Origin: Gamsiella multidivaricata
Taxonomy: Eukaryota; Mortierellomycota; Mortierellomycetes; Mortierellales; Mortierellaceae
Assembly (NCBI RefSeq): GCF_025024155.1
Contig: NW_026251758.1
Coordinates: forward strand, 124,001-188,000
Reading direction: 5' to 3'
Length of the DNA: 64,000 nt
The position numbers and the translations under genes are program-made. Each line of letters begins with the position of its first letter. Positions within the stretch are counted from its first letter, which is position 1. Of this stretch, positions 11,180 to 21,875 are shown one piece after another. The notes under the pieces are model-generated. The model ran no database searches and was not told the DNA's origin. It worked only from the letters and a program-made list of their open reading frames with translations.

Positions 11180-11892
11180 GAGAGCAAAGAATGGATACTC
11201 GAGCAACCTCAAATGGACGGCACATTCAGGTCCAATGGTATGTGTGGCCTTTTATTGATAACTAATGAAATATCATCAACACACACGCGACTGATGAGGA
11301 AGGCTTTTAGAACCTGAGGTTTTTCATTATTTGCTTACGATCAAAATTAAAAAAAAAAAAAAAAAAAAAGTATGCATGCATGCATGTATACATGGCAGTG
11401 AATGAGGACGCATACAGGTACAGATCTCCCATCATTGCTATGAGGCTCAATAAGGAATGCAATATGGAGTGAATGCAATGAGAGAAGTGCAACTGTGATA
11501 ATCTCGGAGCTCCTCAAGTTCTAGCGACGTTCATGTGTAACGTGTGGAACAGAAGCGTTAACCATGCCTGCTGGCTCCCTCTACTTCCCTTGACTCCCTT
11601 GACTGAGCAAAAAAAAAAAAAAAAAAACCTAAGAGACCGCAGATACAAGGAGATGGAGCGTGAGCTGGTTCATGGAAATAGTACTCTTTTATTTTGTCCC
11701 CCATATGCTGTTAATTCTAAGGGGTCTCTTAAGCCCAGCGGAACCTTGCAGATCGTAGCAACAAGGCTACCCTACTGCTTACAATACCACATTGCTTAAA
11801 AGTCATCTGCAATGGATATATCTCTTCCAATGTTTGAAATTAACATTAGCAGGCGCCTCATGAAGCCTCCCCGCTCCACAAGACGACTCCAC
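11180..11892. other. Region 3' of the zinc-finger ORF
   Basis: No gene seen. It contains an A tract at about 11349-11368 followed by GCATGCATGCATG, and a second A tract at about 11610-11627. The first could be the 3' tail of a retroposed copy. Confidence 0.5.
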
Positions 11893-12175
11893 ATAATATG
11901 ATTCAAGACTCGAGGGTATATTCGTATGAGAGACTGAAGCAATCCTGCAGGGCGTTGATGAATGAGTTTGTTGCGTTGACAGCTCTCACACGTCTGTACA
12001 TATAGTTGGGTGCCGCGAGCGATCTTAGGCCAGAGGGTGCGACGAAGAGTATCGTATGTCTTGTCAAATACGAGGTGGCCGGCAATAGCAGGTCATCAGC
12101 ATCAAGAAGAAGAGTAAGGCAAACGTCGGGCTTCTGTGGGATGCAGACGAGGGTATCGCCGCGTCGAAGTTGCAA
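11893..12175 (-). mobile_element. Ty3/gypsy integrase fragment (degraded)
   Basis: Read on the minus strand, with at least one frameshift, the segment shows the integrase zinc-binding region of an LTR retrotransposon. One frame gives LVCIPQKPDVCLTLLLDA. The next gives IAGHLVFDKTYDTLRRT, LWPKIARGTQLYVQTCESC and QRNK. The HHCC pattern (GH, CESCQRNK) is typical of Ty3/gypsy elements. No reverse transcriptase, protease or LTR is recognisable nearby, so this is a dead remnant. Confidence 0.75.
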
Positions 12176-12360
12176 ACGGTCGTTGGGTCGGAGTGGTCAA
12201 AGGGTTCTAAAGCTGAATTAGTTGTTTATTCGATGATGATGGCTATTTAAATTCAAAGGATATAGCTAGGCAGAGCAGCGCAGGAATGCTGTAGAAGCTT
12301 GTGACATCGTTCTCGAATGAACCATTGTATCTGTTGCACGTATGCAGAGGAAATGAACAA

Positions 12361-12550
12361 GCGAACGGCGAGGGAGTAGACAGGCAAATGAAGGAGGAGT
12401 AGACGCACAAATCGAATGGGAGTGGGAGTAGACCAGCAGGAAGAGGGGAGTAGACGCACAAATCGCGTGGGAGTAGACGAAAAAATCGAGTGGGAGTAGA
12501 CCAGCAAATAAAGGGGAAATAGGATGGGAGTAGACGAGTGGAGTAGACGA
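12361..12550 (-). repeat. 23-bp minisatellite, array 2 (inverted)
   Basis: Same unit as array 1 but reverse-complemented (TGGGAGTAGAC cores, about eight copies). The segment 12479-12510 is nearly the exact reverse complement of about 12590-12625, so arrays 2 and 3 form an inverted repeat around a spacer of about 40 bp. Confidence 0.85.
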
Positions 12551-12582
12551 AAATGGGCACCAACATAAGCACTAAGCAGTTC

Positions 12583-12710
12583 CCACCCTATTTGCTGGTC
12601 TACTCCCACTCGATTTTCTCGTCTACTCCCACCCTATTTCCCCTTCTATTTGCTGGTCTACTCCCTCTATTTGCCTGTCTACTCCCTCCATTCGCTCGTC
12701 TACTCCCATT
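12583..12710 (+). repeat. 23-bp minisatellite, array 3 (direct)
   Basis: About six units with the GTCTACTCCC core in the same orientation as array 1. It runs directly into leader copy 2. Confidence 0.85.
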
Positions 12711-12779
12711 TCTTCTGATTCTCATCAGAACTCTTCGCTTCTTTTTCCTCTCCACAATCGAGGTGCGTTCATGGCTGTA
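12708..12779 (+). repeat. Leader repeat, copy 2 (no ORF follows)
   Basis: About 72 bp closely matching 9197-9270 (AATCGAGGT then GTTCATGGCTGTA at the end). Similarity stops at 12779, and no zinc-finger ORF follows. This is the 5' stub of a second element copy. Confidence 0.75.
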
Positions 12780-12935
12780 AACAGTGCTTTGAAAAACGAT
12801 TGTCTTCGTGCCTTCACTCCATGATATACTTTCGAAAGGTCATCCTAGTGAAATACGAAGGCAACTATCGGGGCTATAGAACGAAGTACACGTGACTACC
12901 TTTTGCCTTCAATACAACTTGAACTCGGCTGTGCA

Positions 12936-13516
12936 TTAACTCGAGAGCTTCCTGATGAAGTCGTCAGGAACCTTTTCACACTCCTCGTAGATACTGGTGG
13001 GTCGTCTTTCTCGCAGACCGATACGGGTTTTGCTGTACCTCCACACATACTCTATGGGGTCTAAATCAGTGGATGTTGCAGGCCATGGCAGCAGCGTGTA
13101 TCTCTGCCCATCCAAAAAGCACCTTGTCGCAAGAGCAGCGTGTTTAGAGTCATTATCGTGCTGGAAAATAAAATCCTCAACTTGAAGCCTGTAATATTCG
13201 ACCGTGTCCTTCAACGTTGCGAATATCCCAATGTAATCTTCCTTTTCCATGGTGCCGTCGTAGATTTGGCAGCCGTAGCCAAGCCCATTCCATGTCATAC
13301 AGCCCCAAAACATCAAAGACCCTCCACCATGCTTGACTGTTGGCTCCATATAAAACGACTAGATCGGATCGCCTGGTCTTATCCAACAATACTGAATCCC
13401 ATCAGAGTTCGTCTAAAAAGATAACGCGCTTCCAGTCCTCTACAGTCCATGCTTGGTGGGCTTTTGTCCAGTTATATCGCTCTTTGATGTGCCCCTTAGT
13501 CAAGTGTGGTTTCTTG
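12936..13516 (-). pseudogene. Tc1/mariner transposase, broken
   Basis: Cut-and-paste DNA transposase of the Tc1/mariner superfamily. Read right to left it shows KKPHLTKGHIKERYNW, then EDWKRVIFLDE with the first catalytic Asp, then KHGGGSLMFWGCMTWNG. After that come FQHDNDSKH with the second Asp and STDLDPIEYVWRYSKTRIG with the Glu. Thirty-four residues separate the second Asp from the Glu, the DD34E spacing of Tc1. The piece from 13349 down to the stop at 12936 is open. The part between FLDE and the KHGGG motif has stops in every frame (for example a TGA right after DEL), and the N-terminal helix-turn-helix is not seen. It is therefore a dead copy. No clear terminal inverted repeats were found. 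Confidence 0.85.
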
Positions 13517-13539
13517 ACCTTACATCTCGGAAACTATTT

Positions 13540-13751
13540 GCTTTAGAAGACACCACACATCCGCTGCTGTCTTGCACTTGCCACAAAGGCAGCAGCAGCA
13601 AGAGGAAATGGCTCGACAGCTGGAAGAGTGTGAAAAGGAACTGAAAACTATGTGGATGGACTTGGGAAGGCTAGTTCATAACGACAAAACTCGAAAATGC
13701 ACACTGACTTACTTTCAGTCCGCCGTCGCTTCTATGAAGAGAGATGAATAA
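13540..13751 (+). other. Possible isolated exon or gene fragment
   Basis: After a ctttag acceptor-like site, an open segment runs to a stop at 13751. It reads LHLPQRQQQQEEMARQLEEC and then KTMWMDLGRLVHND and FQSAVASMKRDE. The composition is coding-like and partly coiled-coil. No start or partner exon is evident because the Tc1 remnant lies immediately upstream. It could be the tail of a gene split by that insertion. Confidence 0.25.
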
Positions 13752-13967
13752 ACGAAGTCATTACTGGTTACCACTGCCAGTGAGCGGCCCTTATTTCCCG
13801 CATTCAGCAGCATTATATCCCATCCGGCTCCTTATTTCCTAAACTCCAGAAAATGATAAATACTTTACTTCCACTCCTCAAAAACACTATTATTTCGGCC
13901 AATCAGAAAGATAGCACCTCGCTTCCTTTCTCCTCCACTGCATGAATCCAATGTGCATGCTACCTTG

Positions 13968-15436
13968 ATGAATGCGCCAAAGATCCTATGGGGGATGGAT
14001 CCTCTACTGCATGTGCCCCTACAACTGATGATTTTCCAAGTCAAGACGCTGACATCTGTGCCTGAACACGATGGTACTGTACCCCAGCATCCCATTTCTA
14101 GCCAATTCAATTGAACACCGGTATGTATGACATATATGACCCGTCTTTAATCCTTTGTACTCTGTTGCATAATATAGGGATCTACTGCCACCACTCTCAC
14201 CCCGTCAGGAATGTTGAAATCATGGGAGTCGTTCAAATGGTGCACCGAGCAAGCAAGCGTATCCTCTACAACTGTACGAAAAGATCTCCGCCTGCGTTTG
14301 CTGTCATTTTAGTTTTGACGCCACCAAATTTTCAACTTTCGAGAAGCCCAGGCTGAGCAATTGACCCTAACCCGACTGTGTCGCCTACTTTCTTTTGTCT
14401 AGTGGATGACGGGACCGGAGCAATACAATGCATAATGTGGATACCGGACCAATACCTCGCTATGCAGATTACAAGCGGGATCCCTGGTCACCAAGAACAC
14501 AAGTTGGGCGAAGTCATTCGGCTGATTGGTCAGCCCACCGAGTTCAAAGGCTGTATCCAGATTACTTTTCAGCCCGGCGACACTGGTAGTGTATTCTTAT
14601 TCATTGCAAAAACTGCGATTGCGTACATCATTCTGTCTGAGGCCATGCTATTGAACAAGATGTTCGCTTATCTCCATCAAATAAACAAATATAGCGACTT
14701 GCGAGGATCCAAATGAGGAAACTGTATTTCGACTGAGGGTGCTGAACCAGGAGCGTTTTGTTTATTCGAAACCCGTAGTCCTGCCAGACATTGTACTTCA
14801 GGAAGCTGCAAGTCGCTTTGCAATTTTGCTACCGCTTTGCTTCTCTCTCTTTGGCAGGCGACCGTTCAAACTCATACTCTGATATTCAATGGGATATAGG
14901 AAAAGAAAAGTAGACCACCGGTCTCTACGATCACGCTCTTAGACAGGATTCGTGCTTGGGTGAGCAGCCGGGATGAATTCGATTACCTCGAGCTCGAGGA
15001 CGACAAGGTGAACAACGAGCTCGCACGAGAGATAGTGCGGGGAGCGGTATGTCTGTCTAGCGCAATCTTCAATTGTCTCGATCGGTGTCCTCATTGTACA
15101 AACGTCGAATTTAGGGTCGTGCAGCATCCCACTAAGACATCCCGTACCTCCTGCTCTGCTGTCCATGCTCTCTTGCCTTGCGGACCAAATTAGGCGCCGG
15201 GAATCCATCCTGCTCTTGAGACAGCACAAGCGGCAAAGCTGATAAGCAAGTGCGTGCAGCAGCTTATGTCCGAGAGAATAGTCGAGTTCAAGAGTATGTC
15301 GCAGATGATCCTTCGTGTCGTCAAGGCGCCCTCACTTTCAACTACGATCCCAATGCTGTTGGACTCTGCTCGAGACGAGTGGACTCCCAACTTGATAGTG
15401 CTTGATGACTCTGAGGAAGAAACTATTGAATCCTAA
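13968..15436 (+). CDS. STN1: Stn1-like OB-fold telomere-capping protein (CST subunit)
   Basis: Single-strand-DNA-binding component of the Cdc13/CTC1-Stn1-Ten1 complex that caps telomeres and promotes C-strand fill-in by polymerase alpha. Six exons give 282 aa: 13968-14073, 14178-14273, 14403-14585, 14695-14811, 14943-15046 and 15194-15436. The N-terminus (LWGMDPLLHVPLQL) resembles the W-G-LDP opening of fungal Stn1. The OB fold follows: HPVRNVEIMGVVQMV, LDDGTGAIQCIMW, KLGEVIRLIGQP. Later parts (FRLRVLNQERFVYSKP, and a helical tail ending in acidic DDSEEETIES) are less conserved. The first donor (gtactg) and the donor after 14811 (gtcgct) are non-consensus, but the model closes in frame. A short upstream ORF begins at 13942. 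Vps27 starts 135 bp downstream. Confidence 0.78.
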
Positions 15437-15571
15437 ATAAAAAGGGACACATGCTGTAGTATAAAGTTTTCAATACTCTTTGTACTTCTTCTTGCCCTTA
15501 CTCTTGTGATTGGAATCAGTACCTCTCTCTTCTCTTTTTTCCATTCAGACCCGCACGCCACCACCCCTATC

Positions 15572-18500
15572 ATGTCTTGGCTTTGGAGCGCCTCACCAAT
15601 CGACGAGCTCGTTGGTAAGGATGTCCTCCTCTCACTCTATGTTGCTCTCTCCATTGCTTGGCTCTCACAGGCAGCTTTTTTCAGGCAAAGAGTACATGCT
15701 GCTTCGCCAGGCATTCCTTCCAGCAAACCCGCTAATCACGCTTTTTGGGACTCATTTGTGCCTGGTGCCAAACATAGACAAAGCGACGTCTGAGAACCTG
15801 CCTGCGGGTTCGGAAGACCTGGCACTGAATCTGGAGATTTGCGATCAGATTCGGTCTAAGCAGGTCTCGCCAAAGGAGGCTGTCAAGGCTCTGAAGAGGC
15901 GTCTTGACCACAAGAACCCAAACGTGCAATTGCTTGCGCTTGGCGTACGTTGGCACCATACCAATTCTTGGGTGTTCATAGTGTCAAAAAAGTGATTCTC
16001 ACACGCGTTTGTCTGTCGACTTCTCACGCTGCTGGATTAGCTGACCGATGTCTGCGCCAAGAACGGAGGACATCACTTTTTGGTCGAAATTGCGTCGCGC
16101 GAATTCATCGATAACTTGACGTCGATTCTGAAGGCACCTGTACGTCGAAGACTGCACTGCCTCTGCAAGATTGCCATGACCACGCTTTGCTGCTAACTGA
16201 CAACTGTTTGCTTTCGCCTTGGTAATACATGATAGTCTGGATGTAACTTTGAGGTCAAGAACCGCATCCTGGGGTTGATTCAGACATGGGGAATACTTTT
16301 CAGAGGAAAGCAGGGCCTGGGATATGTCTGCGACACATATATGATCCTCCAGCATGAAGGCTTTCAGTTTCCTCCAAAGGACAATATCGGTGTAGCCCTT
16401 GTCGAGTCGGAAGCGGTAAGTAGGATTAACCCACTTGCAATATTGAAGAGGCAGGACCGTTATTTTGTGGACCACATCTTCCCTTGCTCACATTTCTCGT
16501 CGCGTTTGTGCTTCACTCATATAGCCACCGGACTGGACGGACTCGGATGTTTGCACACGCTGCCGCTCGGCTTTCACCTTCACCAATCGCAAGCATCATT
16601 GCCGTGCGTGCGGTTCGACATTCTGCGGGCAGTGCTCCAGCAAGACCATGGCACTGCCCAATCTCGGGGTGATGCAGGAGGTCCGTGTGTGTGACGGATG
16701 CTGGATGAAGAAAAAGCTTGGCAACAAGAGTGTTGTCGCCCTTGAGAGTCATGGATTGGGAGGCGGCCTGGAGTATGTACCGAATTCCAGCAAGACTTCC
16801 TCCACCGCGGCGGCTATCGCATCAAAGAGTTCGTCATCAACACCAATCCCCTCAACATCGACGGGCAGTGCATCGAATTCGGCTGCGCAGGCGGAGGATG
16901 CTGACTTACTGAGGGCCATCGAGTTGTCATTGAAGGAGGCCAACAATCAACCTGGATATTCTGCTCTCAAGCGTTCCAGCACTGAGCCTGCAAAAAAGGC
17001 ACCCACTCTGACAGAAGAAGAGGAGGACGCGGACCTTTTGGCCGCCATCGAGGCTTCGTTGAGAGAAACCAGCATTCACTCATCATCGTCGCCTGCGGCA
17101 CCTCGGTCTAACCAGCGACAGTCTTCATATTCATCATACACGTACACGAAGAAGCCGATCGTAAGTGTGCTTTATCCTTACTCGAAAGCAGGATACAAAC
17201 ATGAAAGGACGTATTTAACCTATTGCCCCGATTTTTCTCTCTCTCAACCTAGGCCACATTTGTTTCTCCTAATGAGCTGTCTGACACTGAGAAATCCAAT
17301 ATTGAAATGTTCTCTGTGCTGGTTGACAGAATTCATGTGATGCAGGGCGATGTTACGGGCAACTGCGAGGTTCAGGCGTTATATGAACAGATTTCAAAGC
17401 TACAGATGAAAATCGCTCTCAGCACCGAGGAGGCTGCCCGGAAGCAAAGTAAGTGTTGCATCAAATTTCTTATTGATACCGGATTATAAACATGGGTTTT
17501 ACTAATATTATTGCTATGATTTTATAGGAGAATTTATCGCATTCAATGACAAGATTGACCATGCGGTCAGGATCTATGACCATTTATTGCAAGAACGCTT
17601 GAATTCGACGTATCAACGAAGGATGAACGCGAACAATCATGGACACCCAGGAATGCACTCAGGCGCAGGTCAAGGACTGTACAGTGGGGCGGCAACGCCC
17701 CAGATGCCTCAGGTCAACCATATATACCCTCCGGTTGGCGCACCAGAATCACGATATGCACAATATGCACCAGCAACAGGCCCATATGGCAGCGTTCCTC
17801 AGACCCCGCAGATTGCATTCCAGGTACCATACCAGCAACAACAACCACAGCAACAACCACTCCAGCAGCAACAGGCCCCATATCAATACCAGCCCATGCA
17901 ATCCCAGCAACCATCTGCTACTGCACCCTACTCAGTCGCCTCGCCTAGGATTCCTGAGCAGCACCAGCCTTTTTCTGCGGCTCCAGGAGGACAGCCACCT
18001 GCATTACAGAGCTCATTCTCATATCAGAATGCTCTACAACAGCAACAGCCTCTGCCCCAGGCTCAACCTCATTCTCAGACTCAACCCCAGCAGAACTTTG
18101 CACTTCAGCAGCCGACATCGCAGCAGCAACAGCAGTATCATAATAATACTGCACCCTCTGTTACATCACCTATAAGTAGTCAACCGCCGATGCCCAATAA
18201 CGCGTATCAGCTTACAGGTCCAACGACGCAGCTGCCTCCTCCCCAACAACAACAACAGCAGCAGCAGCAGCAACAGCCGATGCAGTCAATCATGGGACCT
18301 GGTACTCAGCAAGCGCAAGGACCCTATGTCCCCTATGACCAACAGAAGCAGCAACCACAGGTGCAGCAGCAACCGCAGGTGCAGCAACCGCAGGTGCAGC
18401 AACTGCAGCAGCAAAAGCAACAGCAGCAGCAACAACAGCAACAGCCGGCACCGGTTTCACAGCAGTTCTCGGTTGCTAATCAGAACGTTTCGTTGCAGTA

Positions 18501-18645
18501 TGCGCCACAGCAACATCAGCAACAGCCTATGCAGCAACCGATGCAGCAACCACCTGTAATTCAGCAGCAGCAGCAACAGGGTTATGTCATGGTACCATCT
18601 CCACCGCAGCCTCAGGTAGAGGATGCACCGTTGATTGAACTGTAA
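15572..18645 (+). CDS. VPS27: Vps27/Hrs, ESCRT-0 subunit
   Basis: Endosomal ubiquitin receptor that starts sorting of membrane cargo into multivesicular bodies. Seven exons give 812 aa: 15572-15614, 15778-15944, 16041-16139, 16236-16415, 16525-17160, 17253-17448 and 17528-18645. Domains in order: VHS domain at the N-terminus ([31 protein letters not shown]); FYVE zinc finger with the PI3P-binding motif RKHHCRACG and the WTDSD opening (about residues 165-220); two ubiquitin-interacting motifs ([16 protein letters not shown] and [14 protein letters not shown]); a helical core ([15 protein letters not shown]); then a long Gln/Pro-rich tail. The last four residues, LIEL, form a clathrin box as in yeast Vps27. 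Choosing the acceptor at 15777 rather than one near 15685 restores the conserved ELVDKATSEN junction. Confidence 0.95.
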
Positions 18646-18927
18646 TAATGGCGTCCAAGTCTTTTATCAGTTTACGGATAAAAAAAAAAAAAGGATGCCA
18701 TATGTACATTTTTTTTTTTTTTTTTTACAGAACAATAAGAATGCATTGAATGGATGCAATAAGATCGGCGGATCCCTTTCTAAATGAACATGCAAGAGCA
18801 ATTGGCGAAGCACCGCACCCACGATGGGGGGTTTTTTTTCTTTGGGCTGAAGCACAATGTGTCACGGCAGACTTTTTTGTCGATCGCGCCAGAAATTCAG
18901 CGGAGATCGATCGACTGCGGGGTAGTG

Positions 18928-18962
<35 letters not shown>

Positions 18963-19183
18963 ATCAAATCCGCATCCTCTTTTTGGACACCATGACTCTG
19001 ATACGGAGGGGGGGGGTTTCTTCTTGTGATGAGAATGGTATTGTTTTCAATAAAGATAAGTTCTGCAATATGTCTATACAATGAATATGAAATGAGCGAT
19101 GGGCGATGAGTAAAAGGAAAAAAGGGCGAAGAAAGAGAAGGGGAAAGGAAAAAATGGTATGATGTGGGGTGATTTAGTTTTTT
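18646..19183. other. Convergent 3' region of Vps27 and IDO
   Basis: No gene. It contains A and T homopolymers, the largest an uninterrupted 33-A run at 18928-18960, and a G9 run near 19010. Probably the 3' untranslated regions of the two convergent genes. Confidence 0.6.
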
Positions 19184-21570
19184 TTAGGCCGCAAATGAGG
19201 ATTTGCGTGTGCCGATCGAGGATGTCGGCACGATTTTCGAATCGTTTGTTTCATCACGCGCTAGAAAGAAAGAAAAAAAGATGAACGAAAAACGACCGGG
19301 ATTAGTAAGATAGTAAGATAGCCATGAATATCATACCACCAAGCAACCCGATTCGACCGATGAGAGACAACAAAATAAAATAAAATAAAAACTATTTGCT
19401 TACATTGGCGCAAGAACGGGATCAGATCCGTGCCGCCTGTGCCACGGACGACACCTTCCTCCTGCTTCTTTGCAAGACCGTAGGGTGCTCCAAAGATAAC
19501 CTTCTGTGGGTACAAGATGCTTGAACCCTTCTTTGCGGACGCGAGACTTGCGCTCGTTTCGTCAGCTCCATTGGCAACCGGGGCAGTCTTCTCTGCTGTG
19601 CCGTTTGCCTCTGCCTTCTTTGGTGCGTGCGCATGGGATGGTGAAACAAACCCGCCGTGCGAGATCGAGGGCCCACGGTTGGCTTGCATAACGATGTACA
19701 GAGTCACCATCTGAATATGGACATCCCGGAAGACCTTGATCTGATGGACACACTCGTCATAGACCGTAATCAATTCCTCGACTTCGGCAGGACGGCTGCC
19801 CTTCTCAAATGCTGCTGCTTGACTGAGAACATACGGACGAATATTCGCGACGTCGGTCAAGTGGGTCAAGAAGTTGCGGTGAGGTCCAGGCATGTAGAAG
19901 CGCATCTTTTGGATAAAGTTGGTCGATCCCGATCCAAGTGCTGGCGCCGGCGCAGTCGCGGCTGCCTCTGTGGTCGAAGGTGCCAGTCCCTGAGCCTTGG
20001 GTGCTGCGTCGTTGTATGAGTTCGATGTATGGCCGTTCACATGCGCAGCGTTGGTATGGGCGCCGTGGGACTTGTTGGGTCTGAATCCCGTTGGATGATG
20101 TTCTACGCCAAATGCAATGTCCAACACATGGATCAGTGAGCTCTGGGCAGCACTGCCGCCTGCCAATCGCTTGTACTGTCCGTTGTCGACGCCCTCGTAT
20201 CGCACACCGTTGGGCAACCCAGCCTCGGTCATGTTCTCCCATCCAGCCAAATAAGGGCGGACCTTCCAATAAAAGACATAGGGGTCACATCTCTCAAACA
20301 TTCTACGGAGAACTGCGACAAGATCCATGATGATCCCGCGAATGGCCTCCAGTTCTTGAATAAGTCCAGTTTGATCCGCGTCCCGGACGAGCTGCATCGC
20401 GCTCAAGATCTTGCTGAGCACGGGGGCACCGGTTGCTTCGATCGCTGTTGTCACGAGGTAGAACCATGATTCATCGCTCGAGCCCGACAGTGTCGCTAGG
20501 GTATCGAGATTACTAAGTATTGACAGCGATAGAATAGAAAGAAATGGTTAGGTTTTGTATTAATATACAAAAAAAAAAAAACGTAATACACATTGGCAAT
20601 TCGTTCCGATCCAACGGATGACTGCTTCAGCCGGCTCAGGCTTAAAAAAAAAGTTTCCAATTTTGATCGGTGTGCCCGGATGCCTTTCTCCGTGAGGGAG
20701 AGGTTCTCACCTGAGATCCCTTGGACCGTCCTTGTACAACAATCTCCAGTTCCACAGAACAACGGCTGCATGGGTCAGCACGGGCTGCATCTCCAACATA
20801 TCGGCCACTTTTTGCCAGGGAACAGCCAAGGAAGCAGGCAGGGACTAGATGAAAGATGGATAAAATAAAGATAAAACAGTAAAAGCACACACATACACAT
20901 ACACAAAAAAAAAAAAAAAAAAAACGTTGAGTATCGGGTAAGTTCGCATTATTTTGTGTTAGTGACATCAAAAAAAAAAAAAAAACAACATAGGAAGCCA
21001 CGAGCATAGGTTACCTCGGCTGCGACCTCATGCTTGCCCCAGACGTAGGCATGCGAGAGCATGCATAGGATTAGGTAGCCTCTTCGTTGTTCAGCCTTGG
21101 TCTTGAGGCGGGAAGCGTCGAGCACAGGAAGCTATGGGTTATCAACAAGTGGAAGCGATCGAAAATCGAGCGCAAGAACAAAAAAAAAAAAAAAAAAAAG
21201 GTCAGGAACAGCGCAGACAATGCAGGGAGGATTCGTGAACTACGCCCTACGGTGTGACAGGGTTATAACAGAAGGAAGGAGAAAAAGAATTCGGGCTGTA
21301 GAGATCACAACAGAAAATTGGGGTGGGTCCACAGCACAGCAATGAGGCGAATGGGGAATTCGGGGGTGGGGATGGCGAGGGGTGCAGTACCTCTTGGACT
21401 CGCTGGCGGAGTCTGGAAGCGAGGAGGAGGCCGTTGAAGGAGTTGAAGGTGTCCTCCCAGGGCTGGAAGTAAGGGTCCGACAGCAGCTGGAGTGGCTCGT
21501 CCGTCGGCAGGAAGCCTGTGACGGGCGAGATATCGTAGTTGGTCAGGACAGGCAGTTCCTTGACAGCCAT
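19184..21570 (-). CDS. Indoleamine 2,3-dioxygenase (BNA2-like)
   Basis: Haem dioxygenase opening the indole ring of L-tryptophan to N-formylkynurenine, first step of the kynurenine route to NAD. Five exons, right to left: 21570-21391, 21131-21015, 20844-20711, 20512-19404 and 19260-19184, giving 538 aa. The start MAVKELPVLTNYDIS and early DPYFQPWED are typical. Later parts include AVVLWNWRLL, a haem-pocket region VFYWKVRPYLAGWE with the Phe and Arg corresponding to F226 and R231 of human IDO1, the glycine loop LAGGSAAQSS, MRFYMPGPHRNFL, FRDVHIQMVTLYI with the proximal haem histidine, and the GTGGTDLIPFL loop. An Ala/Thr-rich insert (residues about 280-330) and a second one before GTGGTD make it longer than human IDO1, as in many fungal IDOs. 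It diverges from the Tao3/Fry gene. Confidence 0.95.
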
Positions 21571-21639
21571 TGTCGAAATGAGGATGGGGGTGGGGGATGG
21601 GGGATGGGAGGTGGAGCTGAAGAAGCAGGGACAAAGAAA

Positions 21640-21755
21640 GAGAGAGAGAGAAAGAGAGAAAGAGAGAGAAGAAGGAGAAGGAGAAGAAGGAGAAGGAGAA
21701 GAAGGAGAAGGAGAAGAAGGAGAAGGAGAAGAAGGAGAAGGAGAAGGAAAAGTAT
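21640..21755. repeat. GGAGAA/GAA microsatellite upstream of IDO
   Basis: An AGAGAG run followed by repeated GAAGGAGAAGGA units, about 70-185 bp upstream of the IDO start. On the IDO sense strand it is a pyrimidine-rich (TTC/TCC) leader. Confidence 0.85.
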
Positions 21756-21865
21756 TGGCTGAGTGCTGGGCAGAGGGTGGCACCTGTGAAATGAATGAGG
21801 AAGGAGGGTGTGGATCGGGGTTTGGATCAGAGACAGAGACAGAGACAACGAGGCAAACGAGGCCG

Positions 21866-21875
21866 CTTTTATATA
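21866..21875 (-). promoter_or_regulatory. Candidate TATA box of IDO
   Basis: TATATAAAAG on the minus strand, about 295 bp before the IDO start codon and upstream of the pyrimidine-rich leader. Position and sequence fit a TATA element; transcription starts are unknown. Confidence 0.4.

Noticed and set aside
9010..12710. CRISPR-like repeats
   Set aside because: Units are tandem without unique spacers and the genome is eukaryotic; it is a minisatellite.
15685..15777. Using the acceptor near 15685 in Vps27, adding a [10 protein letters not shown] segment
   Set aside because: The acceptor at 15777 restores the conserved VHS start ELVDKATSEN; the extra segment does not fit the family.
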